A DNA stretch of 8,023 nucleotides from Clostridia bacterium (GTDB lineage: Bacteria > Bacillota > Clostridia > Oscillospirales > CAG-382), in the NCBI GenBank assembly GCA_017560285.1, contig JAFYOG010000050.1, forward strand, positions 1-8,023. The letters are read 5' to 3'. The notes beneath the pieces were generated by a model, which did not search any database, was not told where the DNA came from, and worked only from the letters and a program-made list of their open reading frames with translations. Below are positions 5,803 through 8,023 of this stretch, in pieces (position 1 is the first letter of the stretch; each line of letters opens with the position of its first letter). A program made the position numbers and the translations under genes.

Positions 5803-6501
5803 TTACCCTAGCGCTTTATCTAATAATTTTTCGTAAAGTCCTTTGTATATCTGTGCTTCCTGGCGTGCTGCTGCCAGGTCTTCGCGTAAGCTGTGTTCTT
5901 CTACCAGTTCTACATATCCCTGCTTCGGTGCTTCTTCCAGCTTTCTTCTTAATACGTCCGCTTCCGCTCTCGCTGCTTCCAGCCTTAAGGTAAGTTCTGC
6001 TACCGCTTCTGTCTTTTCCTTTACTTCCTTGCGTAGCTGCGCAATTTCATACTGCAAGCCGTCTATTTCTCTGTTTGCGTCCGCCGCCATGCTGTCTAAG
6101 CGTCCTTCGTCTTCCGGTATTTCCAGCGCTGCGCCTATAGCCTGGCGTAATTCCTGGTCTTCTTCTTCGGATAATGCGCGTACAAAATCTACCATTTTGT
6201 CGTAGAACGTATAGCCCAGGCGCCCAGCGTCCGCGTACATAATGCTGCGTGCCTTTACTGGTACCGCGTTGCTTCCTGGTTCCTGGTCTTGCAGCATAAT
6301 AGTGGCTGCGTATCTGTCGTAGCAGTTAATTACTACTACCATTTTGGTGCCGTAGTTGTTGTCCTTTACTTCCCATATTTCGCCTTTGTTAATCTCGTAT
6401 CCGCTCATAAATGCGCTGCCCCCGCTTCGTAAATTTTTAATGGCCTTGTATGCCGTTTCGTCCTTAACGCCGGACTGGTTGTATAGTAATTCTTTATCCA
6501 T
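5803..6501 (-). CDS. MazF/PemK-like domain fused to a C-terminal coiled coil, 232 aa
   Basis: Residues 35-127 resemble the PemK/MazF fold: INKGEIWEV (37-45) as the first strand, the hydrophobic strand MVVVINCY (54-61), then VPVKARSIMYADAGRL and MVDFVRALSEEE, a pattern seen in clostridial PemK-family proteins. Known family members cut RNA or, in diverged forms, bind nucleic acid without cutting. Residues 140-215 are a long heptad helix (ANREIDGLQYEIAQLRKEV onward). Classical toxins are about 110 residues, so this fusion is unusual. No obvious antitoxin gene is adjacent, although the helix-turn-helix gene ends two bases upstream. AGGAAAAGGG precedes the start. Whether it is a toxin or a structural or regulatory protein is open. 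Confidence 0.65.
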   Translation of the reverse strand: MDKELLYNQSGVKDETAYKAIKNLRSGGSAFMSGYEINKGEIWEVKDNNYGTKMVVVINCYDRYAATIMLQDQEPGSNAVPVKARSIMYADAGRLGYTFYDKMVDFVRALSEEEDQELRQAIGAALEIPEDEGRLDSMAADANREIDGLQYEIAQLRKEVKEKTEAVAELTLRLEAARAEADVLRRKLEEAPKQGYVELVEEHSLREDLAAARQEAQIYKGLYEKLLDKALG

Positions 6502-6503
6502 GG

Positions 6504-6722
6504 TTAAGCCCTTTTCCTTCGTAATATCTGTAATTCTCCGTCAATATTGCGGCCTACATACTCTGCCAGCCTGTCCCGGCTTATGTTGTAAGTCCATATA
6601 GACGACATTTTAACGGCTGCCCCTATTGGTAGCTGTCCGGTCTGCATACCCACGCGTACAAATTGCGGGGACGCGCCTATAATGGCTGCCGCTTCTGTTG
6701 GTAATATCTTGTCTGCCTTCAT
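6504..6722 (-). CDS. Small helix-turn-helix DNA-binding protein, 72 aa
   Basis: The order TEAAAIIGASPQFVRVGMQTGQLPIG followed by AVKMSSIWTYNIS and RLAEYVG is a pattern known from small clostridial MerR/excisionase-like DNA-binding proteins: a helix-turn-helix (9-30), a wing with a Trp-Thr-Tyr strand, and a final helix. These often act as excisionase-like or regulatory factors. The gene overlaps the preceding gene by an ATGA junction and ends two bases before the PemK-like gene, so the three are translationally linked. It could be a repressor of the operon or a partner of the PemK-like protein. The target DNA is unknown. Confidence 0.75.
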   Translation of the reverse strand: MKADKILPTEAAAIIGASPQFVRVGMQTGQLPIGAAVKMSSIWTYNISRDRLAEYVGRNIDGELQILRRKRA

Positions 6723-6985
6723 GCTCCGCGCCTTTCTGCTATTTTCTGCTGTAACATATTTTCTACCTGGTCTGCTGCCTGCTCGTAGGCGTCGGCGCTG
6801 TTCTCCTGGGTAACTCTTAATACCTTTTCGCCTTTCTTCTCCCCGTGGTACCTATACGCTTCTATTAACGTGTCGTCGTATACGCTTTCGTGGGTATGCA
6901 GGCGTAAGGTGTCGTACTTCTGTAATTCCCGGTACACCTTGTAAAACTTATGTATTGCTGCCCTGTATCTCTCGTCCTCTGTCAT
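6719..6985 (-). CDS. Hypothetical protein, 88 aa (start at 6985 preferred)
   Basis: I do not recognise this protein. It is charged and mainly helical (ERYRAAIHKFYKVYRELQKY, later EQAADQVENMLQQKI). The open frame extends to an ATG at 7042, but no ribosome site precedes that one. The ATG at 6985 lies eight bases after the stop of the 23-residue peptide gene, with AGGG six bases upstream, so it is the better start. The gene ends in an ATGA overlap with the helix-turn-helix gene. Its role is unknown; the helical character suggests a protein partner or small regulator. Confidence 0.6.
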   Translation of the reverse strand: MTEDERYRAAIHKFYKVYRELQKYDTLRLHTHESVYDDTLIEAYRYHGEKKGEKVLRVTQENSADAYEQAADQVENMLQQKIAERRGA

Positions 6986-6993
6986 GGTCTGCC

Positions 6994-7065
6994 CTATAAT
7001 TCCTGGTAATATCTCGCTATATACCCTACTGCCATGCAGCATACCGCCGTTATCAAAATATCCAT
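6994..7065 (-). CDS. 23-residue hydrophobic peptide
   Basis: A well-spaced AGGAG, nine bases upstream of the ATG at 7065, begins a 23-codon frame (MDILITAVCCMAVGYIARYY and three more residues) ending in TAG. Residues 2-16 form one hydrophobic segment with two cysteines, long enough to enter the membrane. The gene starts 12 bases after the transglycosylase gene and its stop is eight bases before the next start, so it neatly fills the gap. The ribosome site is better than that of the longer overlapping frame. Its function is unknown; partnership with the membrane-bound transglycosylase is a guess from position. Confidence 0.45.
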   Translation of the reverse strand: MDILITAVCCMAVGYIARYYQEL

Positions 7066-7077
7066 GCTTTTGTACTC

Positions 7078-7638
7078 CTATTTCCCGTGTAGTCTTTCCA
7101 GTTCTGCCGAACGCTCCACAATGCCTACGGCGTAGTCGCTATATTCTCCTGCTTCGTATAGCTTGTCCGCTGTGCTTTTCTTCATGTTGTAGCGCATAAG
7201 CACGTAGTACAGGTCGTCGTTTTCTTCTGCCAATTCCGTTAAATAATCAGCAGCCAGCAGGATATTGCCGTATGGTTCGTATATGTTCTTTACGCCCAGG
7301 CGTTCCATTCTGTCCCGGTGCCATTTCTCGCTTATCTGCATTAAACCTTTGCAGGTGCCGTTAGTGGCGTAAATACGTAAGCTGCTTTCGCGCTCTGCAA
7401 TGGCTTGCAGCAGTTCCGGGCATATACCGTACTGCTGGCCTATTTCTTCGGTGTACTGTATTAACAGTTCTTCGCTAATTTTCTGCTGCGGTGCCGCTTC
7501 TACCGTAAGTACCGGAATAACCAGGCTTACTATAAGTACTGCTGCCGCCGCGGTCTTTCTTCCCTTCCAGCGCGAAGTATAGTACCTGTCTTTCTCTATT
7601 GCGTCGCCCTTTCGGGTTACTCTTTCCACGTATGCCAT
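7078..7638 (-). CDS. Membrane-anchored lytic transglycosylase (SLT family), 186 aa
   Basis: This likely cleaves peptidoglycan outside the membrane, as in conjugation or virion passage. A 28-residue basic cytoplasmic end is followed by a hydrophobic segment (29-45, KTAAAAVLIVSLVIPVL) and the possible signal-peptidase site EAAP. The catalytic domain (about 65-155) shows AIAERESS with predicted catalytic E84, GLMQIS (98-103), NILLAADYL and VLMRYNM, the usual SLT motif order. At about 120 residues the domain is compact. The cytoplasmic end matches the start of Rep, which is unexpected. The start has AAAGGAG about ten bases upstream, after a hairpin that abuts the previous stop codon. Specialised transglycosylases of this size are common in conjugative elements and phages. 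Confidence 0.85.
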   Translation of the reverse strand: MAYVERVTRKGDAIEKDRYYTSRWKGRKTAAAAVLIVSLVIPVLTVEAAPQQKISEELLIQYTEEIGQQYGICPELLQAIAERESSLRIYATNGTCKGLMQISEKWHRDRMERLGVKNIYEPYGNILLAADYLTELAEENDDLYYVLMRYNMKKSTADKLYEAGEYSDYAVGIVERSAELERLHGK

Positions 7639-7664
7639 TCTTTTGCTTCTCCTTTCGTAGTTAT

Positions 7665-7682
7665 GGGCGGATTGCTCCGCCC
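7665..7682 (-). repeat. Intercistronic hairpin with GCAA tetraloop
   Basis: On the minus strand GGGCGGA and TCCGCCC form a perfect 7-bp stem closed by a GCAA (GNRA) tetraloop, an especially stable fold. It directly follows the TAA of the 58-aa gene and precedes the transglycosylase ribosome site. No U tract follows, so it is not a good terminator leftward. It may stabilise or process the mRNA. Confidence 0.5.
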
Positions 7683-7859
7683 TTATTTAATTGCCGCTTT
7701 GTTTCTCTCGTTAAGGCCTGCTGCCGCTGCTACATATCCCTGCACGAAAAAGGTTAATTTCTCCTGCTGCGCAGGTTCCAGGGTTGCTACCTCTTTCATA
7801 AGTTCGGCAAAGTCCTGGTTTTTCTCTGCTACTGGTCTTTCTACTGTTGCGTTGCTCAT
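7683..7859 (-). CDS. Hypothetical protein, 58 aa
   Basis: I do not recognise this protein. It has a short polar start (MSNATVERPVAEKNQDF) followed by two predicted helices (AELMKEVATLEPAQQEKLTFF and GYVAAAAGLNER). The EPAQQEKL...F.QG pattern resembles the tails of small clostridial regulators. A GTG six bases upstream could also start it, but AGAAGG has the correct seven-base spacing to the ATG at 7859. The frame upstream is continuous with the methyltransferase remnant except for one TAG at 7877-7875. The close spacing to its neighbours suggests the same transcript. Confidence 0.55.
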   Translation of the reverse strand: MSNATVERPVAEKNQDFAELMKEVATLEPAQQEKLTFFVQGYVAAAAGLNERNKAAIK

Positions 7860-7874
7860 GTTCACACCTTCTTT

Positions 7875-8023
7875 CTATAGTGGAAGCGCCCAGGTATCTT
7901 CCCGTACCTGGAACGCGTCGCCCATTTGTATAATGTCGCCGTAATTTTTCGTCGCTATTTTCTTTGCGCTTTCGTCTATTTCATATGCGTAATACTTTAC
8001 GTTTTTGTATCCCAACTTATCCA
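7875..8023 (-). CDS. Truncated C5 DNA methyltransferase, last 48 residues before early stop
   Basis: The gene enters from the right edge and ends at TAG (7877-7875). The visible 48 residues contain KYYAYEIDESA, which matches motif II (the SAM-binding acidic residue in the EID of phage and bacterial C5 methyltransferases), then KNYGDIIQMGDAFQVR, which matches the motif III region. In intact enzymes the catalytic PCQ of motif IV should follow about 25-30 residues later. Here the frame stops after REDTWALPL, and neither shifted frame resumes a methyltransferase sequence. The protein is therefore a remnant, half of a split enzyme, or a rearranged enzyme with motif IV upstream. The part upstream of 8023 decides. 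Confidence 0.6.
   Translation of the reverse strand, partial: DKLGYKNVKYYAYEIDESAKKIATKNYGDIIQMGDAFQVREDTWALPL

Noticed and set aside
6986..7042. Longer start (ATG at 7042) for the 88-aa gene
   Set aside because: No ribosome binding site precedes it and it overlaps the better-supported 23-aa peptide frame; the ATG at 6985 is preferred.
7683..7877. Readthrough of the TAG at 7877-7875 joining the methyltransferase remnant to the 58-aa protein
   Set aside because: The frames are continuous, but the 58-aa protein has no methyltransferase similarity and has its own ribosome site, and TAG serves as a normal stop in two other small genes.
1..8023. CRISPR array or insertion sequence
   Set aside because: No regularly spaced repeats, no transposase and no terminal inverted repeats were seen.

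Overview
This window looks like the replication and maintenance module of an extrachromosomal element (plasmid, phage-plasmid or excised circular element) of a Firmicutes host, most likely in the Clostridia. The basis is the strong AAGGAG-type ribosome binding sites before almost every gene, tightly packed and overlapping co-directional genes, and protein families familiar from gut Clostridia. The host assignment is inference. Every gene lies on the minus strand, so the window reads right to left.

In transcription order the right part holds: the end of a cytosine-5 DNA methyltransferase that stops before its catalytic motif (7875-8023); a 58-residue unknown protein; a membrane-anchored lytic transglycosylase (7078-7638); a 23-residue hydrophobic peptide; an 88-residue unknown protein; a small helix-turn-helix protein; a MazF/PemK-like domain fused to a coiled coil (5803-6501); a tRNA-Ile with anticodon UAU (5719-5790); a 90-residue acidic protein; a tandem-OB-fold SSB (4753-5397); and a zinc-ribbon protein (4327-4746).

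The 211-base gap at 4116-4326 is the only sizeable non-coding stretch and looks like a rolling-circle origin. It carries a CTTGATA nick motif of the pC194/phiX174 type beside a GC-rich hairpin, just upstream of an HUH Rep with a two-tyrosine YxxKYxxK motif (3363-4115). It also carries a near-perfect sigma-70 promoter on the opposite (plus) strand that fires into a strong hairpin. That promoter has the right polarity and place to prime complementary-strand synthesis.

The left part holds: a 51-residue membrane peptide; a VRR-NUC nuclease fused to an XRE helix-turn-helix (2555-3199); a palindromic site (2495-2517); ParA, ParB and a basic 159-residue protein; and the first codons of a gene leaving the left edge.

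Taken together: Rep and SSB would replicate the element by rolling circle; ParAB would segregate it; nuclease, methyltransferase remnant and PemK-like protein would deal with host DNA or RNA; and the transglycosylase would open the cell wall locally. The most surprising link is that Rep and the transglycosylase begin with the same roughly 23-residue sequence, which may tie wall opening to replication. Genome-scale signals also stand out: no GATC in 8 kb, about fivefold excess of CCWGG with near absence of CTWGG, and a strong preference for ATA codons that fits the encoded tRNA. No integrase, relaxase, transposase, capsid gene or CRISPR array is visible.
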